A stretch of 64,000 nucleotides of DNA from Dysgonomonas sp. 25 (lineage in GTDB: Bacteria > Bacteroidota > Bacteroidia > Bacteroidales > Dysgonomonadaceae): contig NZ_QVMN01000002.1 in the NCBI RefSeq assembly GCF_010501075.1, positions 434,001-498,000 of the forward strand. Reading direction: 5' to 3'. Within the stretch, counting starts at the first letter, position 1; each line of letters begins with the position of its first letter. This document shows positions 9,715-17,769 of the stretch, in pieces. The notes below the pieces were generated by a model, which was not told the DNA's origin, ran no database searches, and saw nothing but the letters and a program-made list of their open reading frames with translations. The position numbers and the translations under genes were made by a program.

Positions 9715-9803
9715 AAAACATTTATAATAATAGGAAAGAGATATTTATTATATATCAGGTGTTTATTTCTGTAACAAAAAGGCTGTTTTTCTGAATTTGT
9801 TTA

Positions 9804-9811
9804 TATATTTG
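9804..9811 (+). promoter_or_regulatory. -7 box of a possible small RNA gene
   Basis: TATATTTG fits TAnnTTTG. It lies 90 bases after the flavodiiron stop and about 120 bases before a strong terminator, with no open reading frame between, so it may drive a short untranslated RNA. Confidence 0.5.
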
Positions 9812-9817
9812 CATAGT

Positions 9818-9962
9818 GAATTTATAACAAGTGGAAATAATTAGTTAAAAAAACAAGTTGAAAGACAAAGAAAAATTCTACCAATATCTCCCTTGAGGAG
9901 AACACTAACTAAATTCAGATAATGAGAAAGATACCGGACATAGCGTTCCGGTATTATTTTTT
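9818..9962 (+). ncRNA. Candidate small RNA, about 145 nt
   Basis: The interval runs from a TATATTTG box (9804-9811) to a Rho-independent terminator (9931-9962). It contains no credible ORF. Its first half is purine-rich and has no evident long helix, so the family was not recognised and it does not fold obviously like 6S RNA. It could alternatively be a long 3' UTR of the flavodiiron gene. Ends are inferred from the promoter spacing and the T run. Confidence 0.4.
9931..9962 (+). terminator. Rho-independent terminator
   Basis: Perfect 8-bp stem ATACCGGA (9931-9938) / TCCGGTAT (9947-9954), 8-base loop, then TATTTTTT. It ends the candidate small RNA or the lgt-flavodiiron transcript. Confidence 0.85.
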
Positions 9963-9995
9963 GTGTATGGATGCCATATAGGCTGTTGTTTTTTG

Positions 9996-10003
9996 TATAT
10001 TTG
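9996..10003 (+). promoter_or_regulatory. -7 box of the aminotransferase-rdgB unit
   Basis: TATATTTG, a full TAnnTTTG match, 38 bases before ATG 10042. Its last base overlaps an in-frame GTG at 10003, so it argues for ATG 10042 as the true start. Confidence 0.65.
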
Positions 10004-10041
10004 TGCCTAATTGTAAAAATAACGATTCAAATCTGAACATT

Positions 10042-11244
10042 ATGCCTAATATTTCGGATAGAGGAATAGAAATGCCCAGTTCGCCCATCAGGAAACTGGC
10101 ACCCTTGTCAGACTCGGCAAAGGCAAGAGGACTGAAAGTATATCATCTCAATATCGGCCAGCCCGATTTGCCTACTCCCGAGGCGGCGCTCGACGCCATC
10201 CGGAATATCGACCGTAAAATTTTGGAATATAGTCCCAGCGACGGCTACCGTTCCTATCGCGAGAAGCTGGTAAGCTATTATGCCAAATTCAATATCAATG
10301 TCTCGGCGGATGATATCATCATTACTACAGGCGGCTCGGAAGCTGTTTTGTTTGCGTTCCTTGCCTGTCTCAATCCGGGCGACGAGATAATCGTTCCCGA
10401 ACCGGCATATGCCAATTATATGGCTTTTGCTATCTCGGCAGGAGCTATTATCCGCACGGTGTCGTCGTCTATCGAAGAAGGTTTTTCGTTGCCTCCTGTC
10501 GAGAAGTTCGAGGAGCTGATAAACAAGCGCACAAAAGGCATTATGATTTGCAACCCTAACAACCCGACGGGTTATCTCTATTCGCGCGCCGAGATGAATC
10601 AAATCAAGCATCTGGTGCAGAAATACGATTTATACCTGTTTTCGGATGAAGTTTACCGCGAATTTATCTATACCGGCTCGCCTTATATTTCGGCTTGCCA
10701 TCTGGTAGGCATCGAAGAGAATGTGGTGCTGATAGATTCGGTATCGAAGCGTTACAGCGAATGTGGCATACGGATAGGGGCTTTGATAACGAAGAATAAA
10801 GAATTGCGCAAAACGTTGATGAAGTTCTGTCAGGCACGCCTGAGCCCTCCGCTTATCGGGCAGATTGCTGCCGAAGCGTCGTTGGATGCCGACCTCGATT
10901 ATATGCGCGACATGTATGACGAATACGTAGAGCGCCGCAAATTCCTTATCGACAGGCTAAACCGCATCCCCGGCGTATATTCGCCTATCCCTATGGGGGC
11001 ATTTTATACTGTCGCGCGGCTTCCGGTAGATGATGCCGATAAGTTTTGTGCGTGGTGTTTGTCCGATTTCGAATACGAGGGACAGACCGTCTTTATGGCT
11101 CCGGCGTCCGGCTTCTATACCACTCCGGGGCTTGGAAAGAACGAAGTCCGTCTGGCGTATGTGCTCAATAAAGAAGATTTAGCGAATGCTCTGACCGTAT
11201 TGGAGAAAGCACTCGAAACTTATAATAATTTACCGAAGGAATGA
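10042..11244 (+). CDS. Class I/II pyridoxal-phosphate aminotransferase
   Basis: Fold-type I PLP enzyme, 400 aa from ATG 10042, chosen over the upstream GTG 10003 that sits inside the -7 box. Family features: [10 protein letters not shown] near the start, [38 protein letters not shown], and the PLP lysine in [15 protein letters not shown]. It is of the aspartate-aminotransferase-like class; the amino-acid specificity cannot be assigned. Its stop overlaps the rdgB start (ATGA at 11241-11244), so the two are translationally coupled. Confidence 0.9.
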   Translation: MPNISDRGIEMPSSPIRKLAPLSDSAKARGLKVYHLNIGQPDLPTPEAALDAIRNIDRKILEYSPSDGYRSYREKLVSYYAKFNINVSADDIIITTGGSEAVLFAFLACLNPGDEIIVPEPAYANYMAFAISAGAIIRTVSSSIEEGFSLPPVEKFEELINKRTKGIMICNPNNPTGYLYSRAEMNQIKHLVQKYDLYLFSDEVYREFIYTGSPYISACHLVGIEENVVLIDSVSKRYSECGIRIGALITKNKELRKTLMKFCQARLSPPLIGQIAAEASLDADLDYMRDMYDEYVERRKFLIDRLNRIPGVYSPIPMGAFYTVARLPVDDADKFCAWCLSDFEYEGQTVFMAPASGFYTTPGLGKNEVRLAYVLNKEDLANALTVLEKALETYNNLPKE

Positions 11245-11822
11245 AACGAAAGCTCGTTTTTGCGACCAATAATGCGCATAAATTAGAAGAAGTAAGCGAA
11301 ATCGTAAAAAATACCATAGATATTCTCAGCCTGAAGGATATAGCTTGTGAGGAAGATATTGCCGAAACCGGAACGACCTTGGAAGAAAATGCTTTTATCA
11401 AGGTGAGGTATATCAAAGATAATTATGACTACGACTGTTTCGGCGACGACACGGGTTTAGAGGTGGAGGCATTGGATGGCGCTCCGGGTGTATATTCGGC
11501 TCGCTATGCCGGAGACGGGCACGATGCGCAGGCAAATATGGAGAAATTGTTGCAGGAGATGCAGGGTGTTTCTAATCGTAAAGCCCGCTTCCGCTCGGTC
11601 ATTGCCCTTGTTTTAGAAGGCAAAGAGTACCAGTTCGAAGGTATTGTCAATGGCACAATCATCGAAGAAAAGCGAGGAGAGAAAGGCTTCGGCTATGATC
11701 CTATCTTTGTGCCCGAGGGCTACGACAAGACTTTTGCCGAACTGGGGAATGAGGTGAAGAACAATATCAGTCACCGGGCTTTGGCGGTAAAAGCCTTATG
11801 CGATTTTTTGAATACCTTATAG
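11241..11822 (+). CDS. rdgB: RdgB/HAM1-type non-canonical purine NTP pyrophosphatase
   Basis: House-cleaning enzyme that hydrolyses dITP, XTP and ITP to monophosphates, keeping deaminated purines out of nucleic acids. It has 193 aa, the usual length. Signatures: [12 protein letters not shown] at the N-terminus, [25 protein letters not shown], and [20 protein letters not shown] followed by KNNISHRA. It overlaps the aminotransferase by 4 bases and shares its promoter. Confidence 0.96.
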   Translation: MKRKLVFATNNAHKLEEVSEIVKNTIDILSLKDIACEEDIAETGTTLEENAFIKVRYIKDNYDYDCFGDDTGLEVEALDGAPGVYSARYAGDGHDAQANMEKLLQEMQGVSNRKARFRSVIALVLEGKEYQFEGIVNGTIIEEKRGEKGFGYDPIFVPEGYDKTFAELGNEVKNNISHRALAVKALCDFLNTL

Positions 11823-11879
11823 TTTTTTAATAGCTGCCGGAACTAATTTGCTGTTATATTTGTTTTTACATAGTGTGAA

Positions 11880-12330
11880 TTAATCGTTAGATTATATTTA
11901 CAAGTTTATCAATGTTTAGTTACGAGTTACTTCGTGCTTCGCACAGTTACGAGTTACAAGTAAATGAGTTGACGAGAGAAAAAGTAACTTGATAAAAACG
12001 CTGAAAATAAGTATAGGTATGTTACTTTTTTACTGTCATGCCGAAACGTAGTGAGGCATCTCTTTCCGATAGCGTGAGGAAGAAAAAGTAACACTGAGTT
12101 TCACAGAGGAATCACTGAGTGACACTGAGAAAAAATGACTCGACAAAAAACACCCGAAAATAAGTAGAGGAATGTTACTTTTTTGGGTAAAAGTGGTCTT
12201 AAAAAACTTCGTGAACTTGGTGTAGCATCTTTGATAATTTTGTGGTTAAATAATAAAAAAGTAACTCAACAAAAAACGCTAAGTTTTTATCCCGAAAAAT
12301 AGACTTAACGCGCTCATTATAAGAATAAAA
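11880..12330. repeat. Degenerate dispersed intergenic repeat, copy 1
   Basis: Fills most of the 619-base gap before the next gene; no ORF is credible. It contains two copies of GTTACGAGTTAC, a stretch beginning GTCATGCCGA (about 12037), GAGGAAGAAAAAGTAACACT and alternating CACTGAG words. The same words in the same order occur at 17400-17700. Inside is a short GTGC-TTC-GCAC hairpin. The function is unknown. I see no transposase or terminal repeats. Confidence 0.7.
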
Positions 12331-12441
12331 ATAAAGTAACTACTGGGACAAAAAGTGGTACAAAAAAGCGACACTTTAGAGGCTTTTTGGAGAAGGTAAA
12401 ACCGGCTATTGATTTGTGTTAATAACCAAAACGGAATGATT

Positions 12442-12930
12442 ATGAAAAAGTTAGCTTTTTATTGTAGTATAATGTTGCTATTGGCTATTACGTTCGATAG
12501 TTGTAAGACAGGAACAACAACGCAGAAGACAGATACCGAATATGCGCAAGTCATCGCGCAAGGAACGTTCACTTTCTCGGCTCAACATGTTATCCCTACC
12601 CGCGGAACGAGCCGTTATCTTAGCGGCGATTATAGTGTAAGGCTGTCGGGCGATACGCTCGATGTCTATTTGCCTTTCTTCGGGCGCGCCTATTCTGCCC
12701 CGATGAACCTCGGCGAAGGAGGTTATAAGTTTGTCAGCACCGACTTCGACTATGAGGTGACCTCCCAAAAGAAGGGGATGTATACTGTTACTGTAACCCC
12801 TAATGATATCACCAATAACGATATTCAGGGCACTGTCCTCTTTTTCGATCTGGGGACTAATGGCTACGGCTCTTTAAGAGTCCGTTCCAACAACAGGGAA
12901 ATGATTAGTTTTACAGGGACATTCGAATAA
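12442..12930 (+). CDS. DUF4251-like lipoprotein
   Basis: Small secreted protein, about 162 aa from ATG 12442; ATG 12436 is also possible and the TTG at 12409 is unlikely. It has a hydrophobic N-terminus ending at a lipobox-like FDSC, then a beta-rich domain with SGDYSVRLSGDTLDVYLPFFGRA split over two strands. This resembles the DUF4251 family of Bacteroidales lipoproteins, whose function is unknown. It probably sits in the outer or inner membrane facing the periplasm. It is monocistronic, converging on the next gene. Confidence 0.75.
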   Translation: MKKLAFYCSIMLLLAITFDSCKTGTTTQKTDTEYAQVIAQGTFTFSAQHVIPTRGTSRYLSGDYSVRLSGDTLDVYLPFFGRAYSAPMNLGEGGYKFVSTDFDYEVTSQKKGMYTVTVTPNDITNNDIQGTVLFFDLGTNGYGSLRVRSNNREMISFTGTFE

Positions 12931-12947
12931 TATAAGCGATAGGATAC

Positions 12948-13517
12948 TCAAAACGAGTATCCTAATTTAGCTCCCCCTACAAAATCAATAAAACGGGGCT
13001 TCCATCTCTCATTTCCGATTGTTATGTCTCTTCTGTTTACGTGTAGGTCTAAACCTACCCAAGGATTAATGTAAAAACCTCGGTATATACCAATGGAATA
13101 GCCTACGCCTGTGTGGATGTCGAAGAGATTGATTTTTCCTTTCAGACCTGTTTCTTTCGATTTTACGCTTTGTTTGGTCAATCCGGCACCTATCGCATAC
13201 CATAATCCTCTGTACTCTTTTCTCTTTTTCCCCCAAAAAAAGTCTATTTCCATTTCGTAAAACTCCGATTTGAGATCTTTGAATCCATCAGGAGCAAATG
13301 AAGACGGGTAAGTAGCCTGTGCATACACAAAACGAGATCTGATACCATTCATGCCAATCCAAAATGAACCGTGGTAGCCTTTGTTGATATAGGACATTAT
13401 TTCGGATTCGAGCCCGAATGAGATTTTATTACAGTTCTTTTCTGGCTCGGTTTCCTGCGCATAGCCGTTGAAATAGCAGAATAGTAGGATTAGGATTGTT
13501 GAAATTGCTTTTTTCAT
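12948..13517 (-). CDS. Putative outer-membrane beta-barrel protein
   Basis: 189 aa with a signal peptide (MKKAISTILILLFCYFNGYAQ) and a mature part of alternating aromatic/glycine strands (GYHGSFWIGMNGIRSRF, GVGYSIGIYRGFY, IDFVGGAKLGYSF). It ends in an aromatic Phe, as barrels inserted by BAM do. Probably a small 8-strand barrel; ligand or role unknown. A TAGCTTTG box 33 bases upstream suggests its own promoter. It converges on the DUF4251-like gene with only 17 bases between stops. Confidence 0.65.
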   Translation of the reverse strand: MKKAISTILILLFCYFNGYAQETEPEKNCNKISFGLESEIMSYINKGYHGSFWIGMNGIRSRFVYAQATYPSSFAPDGFKDLKSEFYEMEIDFFWGKKRKEYRGLWYAIGAGLTKQSVKSKETGLKGKINLFDIHTGVGYSIGIYRGFYINPWVGLDLHVNRRDITIGNERWKPRFIDFVGGAKLGYSF

Positions 13518-13549
13518 TGTTGTAGTTGTTTTAATTATAAATCAGACTA

Positions 13550-13557
13550 CAAAGCTA
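13550..13557 (-). promoter_or_regulatory. -7 box of the outer-membrane protein gene
   Basis: Minus strand TAGCTTTG matches TAnnTTTG, 32 bases before the start at 13517. Confidence 0.6.
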
Positions 13558-13598
13558 TTGCAACAACGAAGGTGAAATCGTTGAATAAATTCAAGAAA

Positions 13599-14162
13599 TC
13601 ATTTGGCCGCCCTTATTTTCGATAGCCATTCGGGCGTAACATTCAAGAATGAGGCAATTTTGTATTGGGGCACTTGCTGTATGATGCCCGGATAATTCTC
13701 TTGCAGCGTTTCATATCGCTCTTTAGGCGACAGGTACATCCATCGTATTCGCCGAAGTATTTCCTGATTGGATTTTTCAAGAATGAATTGCTCTATCCTT
13801 TTGTATGCTGCATTCTCATTGAAGAGCTTTTTCAATGTGTCTTTTCCGAAAACGAGTATGCTGCTCTTTTGTATTGCGGCGATTTGTGATTCTGACGGAC
13901 TATCCATAGAATAAGAGAAGAAATCCATGGCACAGGATGAAGGGTAGAAGAAGTCTATGATTCTCTCGTTGTCGTTAATAATGATAGACATTTCCAGAAT
14001 CCCTGTCAGGATAAATGCTATTTTATCTGTTCGCTTCCCATAACCGATGAATATATCGCCTTTTTGCAATATTTCTGTTCTGCCTGCATCTATTATCGTT
14101 TTGACTTCATTCTCTGTTAGTGAAACAATATTCTCGTTCAGGTATGTTATAAAATTGTCCAT
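13599..14162 (-). CDS. Crp/Fnr family transcriptional regulator
   Basis: 187 aa from ATG 14162 (MDNFITYLNENIVSL). A longer start at 14189 would begin next to the -7 box at 14194 and is rejected. The N-terminal cyclic-nucleotide-binding-type jelly roll (about 10-120) includes LQKGDIFIGYGKRTDKIAFILTG split by loops. The C-terminal winged helix holds VPQYKIASFLNVTPEWLSKIR. No cysteine cluster for an Fe-S sensor is visible, so it is not a classical Fnr. The effector is unknown. It is divergent from an acetyltransferase gene. Confidence 0.88.
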   Translation of the reverse strand: MDNFITYLNENIVSLTENEVKTIIDAGRTEILQKGDIFIGYGKRTDKIAFILTGILEMSIIINDNERIIDFFYPSSCAMDFFSYSMDSPSESQIAAIQKSSILVFGKDTLKKLFNENAAYKRIEQFILEKSNQEILRRIRWMYLSPKERYETLQENYPGIIQQVPQYKIASFLNVTPEWLSKIRAAK

Positions 14163-14193
14163 ATAGAAAATCCTGATATTAAATTTCAATAAT

Positions 14194-14201
14194 CAAATGT
14201 A
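14194..14201 (-). promoter_or_regulatory. -7 box of the Crp/Fnr gene
   Basis: TACATTTG on the minus strand fits TAnnTTTG. It lies 31 bases before ATG 14162 and decides that start against 14189. Confidence 0.6.
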
Positions 14202-14258
14202 TAAAAGATTCGATTATCTTTATGAGCAAATACGGATTAGAATAGTAGTCTTATCAAT

Positions 14259-14711
14259 ATGTGTAAAGAAATCAACTGGATAACCAAATCATTTTACGAA
14301 TTAACGCTCGACGAACTATATAACATCTTATATCTGAGGTGTAAAGTGTTCGAGGTGGAACAAGATTCACCTTATCTCGATACCGACTATAAAGACCAAA
14401 AGGCTTTGCATATCATGGGCTATCTCGGAGAGAAGCTGATTGTCTATTGCCGCATATTTCAATCAGGCGATTATTTCGACGAGGCAGCTATCGGACGGGT
14501 TGTATCCGATGCTGAATACCGACGCTTTGGCTATGGGCACCAATTGATGGATAAAGCAATAGCCGCATTGAATGAAGCATGGAACGAAACAACGATTGTT
14601 ATTTCGGCCCAGCTTTACCTGAAAGAATTTTACGAAAAACACGGATTTGTTCAAATCAGCGACACCTACCTCGAAGACGGAATTCCCCACATCCGTATGA
14701 AGCGGGGATAA
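14259..14711 (+). CDS. GNAT N-acetyltransferase, ElaA type
   Basis: 150 aa, GNAT fold. It has YLRCKVFEVEQ near the start and the pantetheine-binding loop GRVVSDAEYRRFGYGHQLMD (V/I-x-x-x-x-R-x-x-G-x-G/A pattern), followed by YEKHGF. The ELTLDELYNILYLRCKVF opening is typical of the ElaA group; the substrate is unknown. A one-off -7 box (TATCTTTA, 14214-14221) lies upstream. It is divergent from the Crp/Fnr gene, so that regulator may control it (inference). Confidence 0.88.
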   Translation: MCKEINWITKSFYELTLDELYNILYLRCKVFEVEQDSPYLDTDYKDQKALHIMGYLGEKLIVYCRIFQSGDYFDEAAIGRVVSDAEYRRFGYGHQLMDKAIAALNEAWNETTIVISAQLYLKEFYEKHGFVQISDTYLEDGIPHIRMKRG

Positions 14712-14721
14712 TTCCTTTTTT

Positions 14722-15561
14722 TTATCTTGAAGTTGTTCTGCCGGTGGTTGTCCGACCGGTTTCTGTCGACGTGCTTGTACCACGACCGCCGGATTCGTTA
14801 GTCGATGGGCGAGTTGATGGCCTTGCATTGTTGTTATTATTATCGTTGGTTGACGGACGCGTTGAAGGCCTTGCATTATTGTTGTTATTGTCGTTAGTTG
14901 ACGGACGAGTTGACGGCCTTGTATTGTTGTTATTGTCGTTAGTCGACGGACGAGTTGACGGCCTTGCATTGTTGTTGTCGTTGGTCGATGGGCGCGTTGA
15001 TGGCCGCACATTATTGTTATTATTGCCGTTAGTTGACGGACGCGTTGAAGGCCTGCTTGTTTCAGGTCGTCCTGTATTATTATTCCCCGGACGGGTATTG
15101 GTCGGACGGCTCGGCTTGGTATTTGCTCCCGGATAGTAGTTGTTGCTGGGCGGTCTGGTAGCCGGCGGACGCGTACTTGGCCTGTTTCCTCCCGTATTAT
15201 ATACCGGCGGACGCGAGTTGTAGTATGGGTGCGACGGGTAATAGTAATATCCCGAGCCATAACTCGGCCCGTAATACCCTGAACTGATATCATACAGATG
15301 CTCATATCCTACGAGCCTGTTGTTCCAGTACTCGAGTGCATATACTTCATTGTTGTACGATATATATTCTAATACTTCCTGTACACCTTCGGCATAATAG
15401 TTTACGGTCAACGTGCGTTGAGGGTAGCCCATGATGTTGGCTACCTGCGATTTGGTCATTCCTTCCGACAGGCGGTTTATGTTTCCTACCTGTGTGTAAA
15501 CTCCGCACGAAGTGAAGAGTATTACGGAAAGGAGTATTGTTATTATCTTTTTCATATCCAA
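14722..15561 (-). CDS. Lipoprotein with BamE/SmpA-like domain and Asn/Pro/Arg/Ser/Thr repeat tail
   Basis: 279 aa. Signal peptide with lipobox LFTSC (start 15561 or 15555). Residues about 25-90 hold LSEGMTKSQVANIMGYPQRT and a second strand pair, a pattern like the SmpA/BamE fold that recurs in envelope proteins. Residues about 125-270 are low complexity: poly-Asn runs alternating with ARPSTRPSTND units, repeated about six times, encoded by degenerate direct repeats at 14800-15060. The tail is probably disordered and extracytoplasmic. It converges on the GNAT gene with 10 bases between them. Confidence 0.75.
   Translation of the reverse strand: MDMKKIITILLSVILFTSCGVYTQVGNINRLSEGMTKSQVANIMGYPQRTLTVNYYAEGVQEVLEYISYNNEVYALEYWNNRLVGYEHLYDISSGYYGPSYGSGYYYYPSHPYYNSRPPVYNTGGNRPSTRPPATRPPSNNYYPGANTKPSRPTNTRPGNNNTGRPETSRPSTRPSTNGNNNNNVRPSTRPSTNDNNNARPSTRPSTNDNNNNTRPSTRPSTNDNNNNNARPSTRPSTNDNNNNNARPSTRPSTNESGGRGTSTSTETGRTTTGRTTSR
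14800..15060 (-). repeat. Tandem repeats coding for the ARPSTRPST/poly-Asn tail
   Basis: About six in-frame units of 39-48 bases. Each encodes poly-Asn and then RPSTRPSTN. Unit lengths differ by whole AAC/AAT codons, as expected from slippage within coding sequence. Confidence 0.85.
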
Positions 15562-15625
15562 AACCTTTTGGTAAATCTTATTAATTAGAACCCTCTAACA
15601 TGCAAAAGGTTTAATCCCGAATTTA

Positions 15626-16042
15626 TTATTTTCGTTTTATTACGATATTGGTAGCCCGGACGGATGAGACCAGCTTCCCCGATTTTTCGGAATAAATATC
15701 CACATTCCAGACGTGAGTAGTACGCCCGATATGTACAGGCGTAGCTTTACCTTTGACAGTATCTCCGATTTCGCCGTGCGAAACGTGATTGGCACTGATT
15801 TGTATGCCGAATGCAAATTCCTCCTCGGGGCAGATATTGTTGGATGCTACACCCGCCAATGTCTCGGCAAAAGCGATAGTGACACCACCATGCAGGACGC
15901 CTGATGTCTGCAGCAAATCCTGCCGGATGAGCATTGTTGCTTCCAGCTCTTTTTCCTGTTCGCTTTCGATAAAATCAATATTCAGGAACTCGATGAAAGT
16001 ACCTTTCATCCGCTCCTTTATCTGATTATGGTTCAATATCAT
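15626..16042 (-). CDS. Hotdog-fold thioesterase (PaaI/MenI-like)
   Basis: 138 aa, single hotdog domain. The signature is GVLHGGVTIAFAETLAGVAS, with the Glu in AETLAG as the probable catalytic carboxylate, followed by SANHVSHGEIGDTVKG. This class hydrolyses acyl-CoA thioesters; DHNA-CoA (menaquinone synthesis) or phenylacetyl-CoA-like substrates are possible and cannot be told apart here. It is 4 bases downstream of the monooxygenase gene, so the three genes 17316-15626 look like one transcript. Confidence 0.85.
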   Translation of the reverse strand: MILNHNQIKERMKGTFIEFLNIDFIESEQEKELEATMLIRQDLLQTSGVLHGGVTIAFAETLAGVASNNICPEEEFAFGIQISANHVSHGEIGDTVKGKATPVHIGRTTHVWNVDIYSEKSGKLVSSVRATNIVIKRK

Positions 16043-16046
16043 GTTT

Positions 16047-16337
16047 TTAGTAGACCTGCTTTACAAAATCAATATCCAATCCTTCTATTTTTCCTTCAAT
16101 AGCTTTTACAAATTGCTGGAAATGTGCTGATTGATTGTGCGAATTAATTGCCTCTTGCGATTTCCACACTTCAATGAAGATGTATCTCAACGGATTTTTC
16201 ATATCCTGATGCAAATCGTACGAGATATTTCCTTCCTCTTTGCGTGTTCCGTCCACTACGGCATGCAATGCTTTTACAATATCGTTTTTGTATTCTTCTT
16301 TAGCTGTGATTACAGCAATGATTTTTAACTCTGTCAT
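16047..16337 (-). CDS. Antibiotic-biosynthesis-monooxygenase (ABM) domain protein
   Basis: 96 aa, dimeric alpha/beta ferredoxin-like fold expected. It shows the ABM pattern ISYDLHQDMKNPLRYIFIEVW and HNQSAHFQQFVKAI. Related small proteins act as quinol monooxygenases (YgiN type) or have unknown roles. It sits between an epimerase-like gene (22 bases upstream) and a thioesterase gene, which fits a quinone- or aromatic-related function only loosely. Confidence 0.85.
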   Translation of the reverse strand: MTELKIIAVITAKEEYKNDIVKALHAVVDGTRKEEGNISYDLHQDMKNPLRYIFIEVWKSQEAINSHNQSAHFQQFVKAIEGKIEGLDIDFVKQVY

Positions 16338-16359
16338 AATTCGTTATAATTTAGTTTAA

Positions 16360-17316
16360 TTAAAATAATCCGATTCCTTCTTTATATGTTCTATAGGCCA
16401 GTTCGGGCAATAATTCTTTCCGCATGCGCGAAGTATCGCCGTAATAAGATACCATGCCTATCTTGATAAAATCGACGGTCAGCGGGCTTCTCGTCCCGAA
16501 GATAGCCGAAAAAACTTCAAACGCGCGGGCGGCAGTCATTATCATCCATACGGGCATCCGCCACGGTTGATGGTTATTTTTGTATTTGGTGATGTCGTCT
16601 AAAAATTGTTGCAAGGTTTGTATCCCTTCGTCTCCGATATGATATATGCCTGATATATCAGGTTTTGTGGCAGCAGCTATGGTAGCGGCAACAAAGTCGG
16701 TTTTCGAAATCAGGTGGATATAGGTAGGTTTCTGCCATATACCCAGCAACGCATAGCGCGCAAACCATTGTCCGGCGTCAATCATCAGGATGCCTTCGCC
16801 GTAAACCATTCCTACGCGGAGAGATACGGGTTCGAACCCGTATTTTTTGCCATATCCGAAGAGCAGTTTTTCTTCTTCGAGACGGGTGCGGGCATGCATC
16901 GATTCGGGTTTTCCGTCGAGTGAGCCGCGTGCAGGGTTATCCGGTGTACATTCGCCTTCGACATGGGGAAAGCTGATGAGGATAATCCGTTTCACTTGCT
17001 GGCGGACGGCTACATCCAACAGGTTGTGAAAGTATTGCGTATTCGTTTCGGGAAGAAATTTCTCAGGATTGGCTTTGAACAATATCCCTGCAAAGTGTAC
17101 GATTGTATTTACTCCTTCGAGAGCGTCGGAAAGCGTTTCGGGTTTCGCCAAATCTACACGGAATGTCTTTATATGCTTCTTCCCTTTTAGATTGGAAGAT
17201 ACATCTTTTTTATGGATAAGCAGATTGAGATCCGCGTCCATATCTTTCATGCCTTGAGCTAATAATCCGCCCAAATTGCCGGCTGCCCCTGTTATTGCTA
17301 TCCTTGGTCGTGACAT
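16360..17316 (-). CDS. NAD(P)-dependent epimerase/reductase, extended SDR family
   Basis: 318 aa. It has an N-terminal Rossmann motif ITGAAGNLGG at 7-16 (GxxGxxG) and TIVHFAGILF, which fits extended short-chain dehydrogenases. SMHARTRLEEEKLLFGYGKKYG carries no obvious YxxxK pair, so activity on classical SDR substrates is uncertain. The substrate is unknown. A -7 box lies only 5 bases before the ATG, which implies a very short or absent leader. It is the first gene of a probable three-gene unit with the ABM and thioesterase genes. Confidence 0.8.
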   Translation of the reverse strand: MSRPRIAITGAAGNLGGLLAQGMKDMDADLNLLIHKKDVSSNLKGKKHIKTFRVDLAKPETLSDALEGVNTIVHFAGILFKANPEKFLPETNTQYFHNLLDVAVRQQVKRIILISFPHVEGECTPDNPARGSLDGKPESMHARTRLEEEKLLFGYGKKYGFEPVSLRVGMVYGEGILMIDAGQWFARYALLGIWQKPTYIHLISKTDFVAATIAAATKPDISGIYHIGDEGIQTLQQFLDDITKYKNNHQPWRMPVWMIMTAARAFEVFSAIFGTRSPLTVDFIKIGMVSYYGDTSRMRKELLPELAYRTYKEGIGLF

Positions 17317-17320
17317 AGAA

Positions 17321-17328
17321 CAAAGTTA
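17321..17328 (-). promoter_or_regulatory. -7 box almost touching the epimerase start codon
   Basis: Minus strand TAACTTTG fits TAnnTTTG and ends 5 bases before ATG 17316. If used, transcription would start at or near the A of ATG. Confidence 0.5.
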
Positions 17329-17329
17329 A

Positions 17330-17710
17330 CGAATAATGTGAATTAGTAGTCTGATTTTACTTATAAGTTTATCTATGTTGAAATAGTAGACAAGTAGACA
17401 AGTTTATTAGTTACGAGTTTGCCTCGCCTTCGCTTCGGCGAATTGGAAAATCGGCGGAGCCAATGTTATTTCTTCGAGCTTCGCACAGTTACGAGCTACA
17501 AGGAAACGTAGCAAAGCGATGGAGGTAAGTCGAGGAATGTTACTTTCTTTGAAATACATTGTCATGCCGACGATAGGAGGCATCTCGTTCTGATAAAATG
17601 AGGAAGAAAAAGGTGACACTGAGATTCTCAGAGAAGGCACTGAGTTTCACTGAGAAAAAGTAACTCCACAAAAATCTCTGAAATGAATATACTTGTGTTA
17701 CTTTTTTGGA
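17330..17710. repeat. Degenerate dispersed intergenic repeat, copy 2
   Basis: Intergenic stretch with GTTACGAG words, CTTCGCACAGTTACGAG, GTCATGCCGA (about 17561), GGCATCTCGTTCTGAT, GAGGAAGAAAAAGGTGACACTGAG (in part), and CACTGAGTTTCACTGAG. These align in order with 11920-12200. No credible gene. Short ORFs on the minus strand here read through the repeat and have no family features. Confidence 0.7.
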
Positions 17711-17743
17711 TTCTATGGGAATTTCGGGAACGAAAAAATCGCC

Positions 17744-17751
17744 TATCTTTG
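17744..17751 (+). promoter_or_regulatory. -7 box of acpH-like gene
   Basis: TATCTTTG lies 18 bases before ATG 17770 and within the region that an upstream in-frame start at 17683 would make coding; this supports ATG 17770. Confidence 0.6.
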
Positions 17752-17769
17752 TTATCAAAAACAACGCTG

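Noticed and set aside
14800-15060. Repeat cluster resembling a CRISPR or minisatellite
   Set aside because: The units are in frame and code for the Asn/RPST tail of a lipoprotein. Long ORFs on other frames here are shadows of that repeat.
16824-16840. GGTTCGAACCC, a tRNA T-arm lookalike
   Set aside because: It lies inside the epimerase coding sequence with no acceptor or anticodon stems around it.
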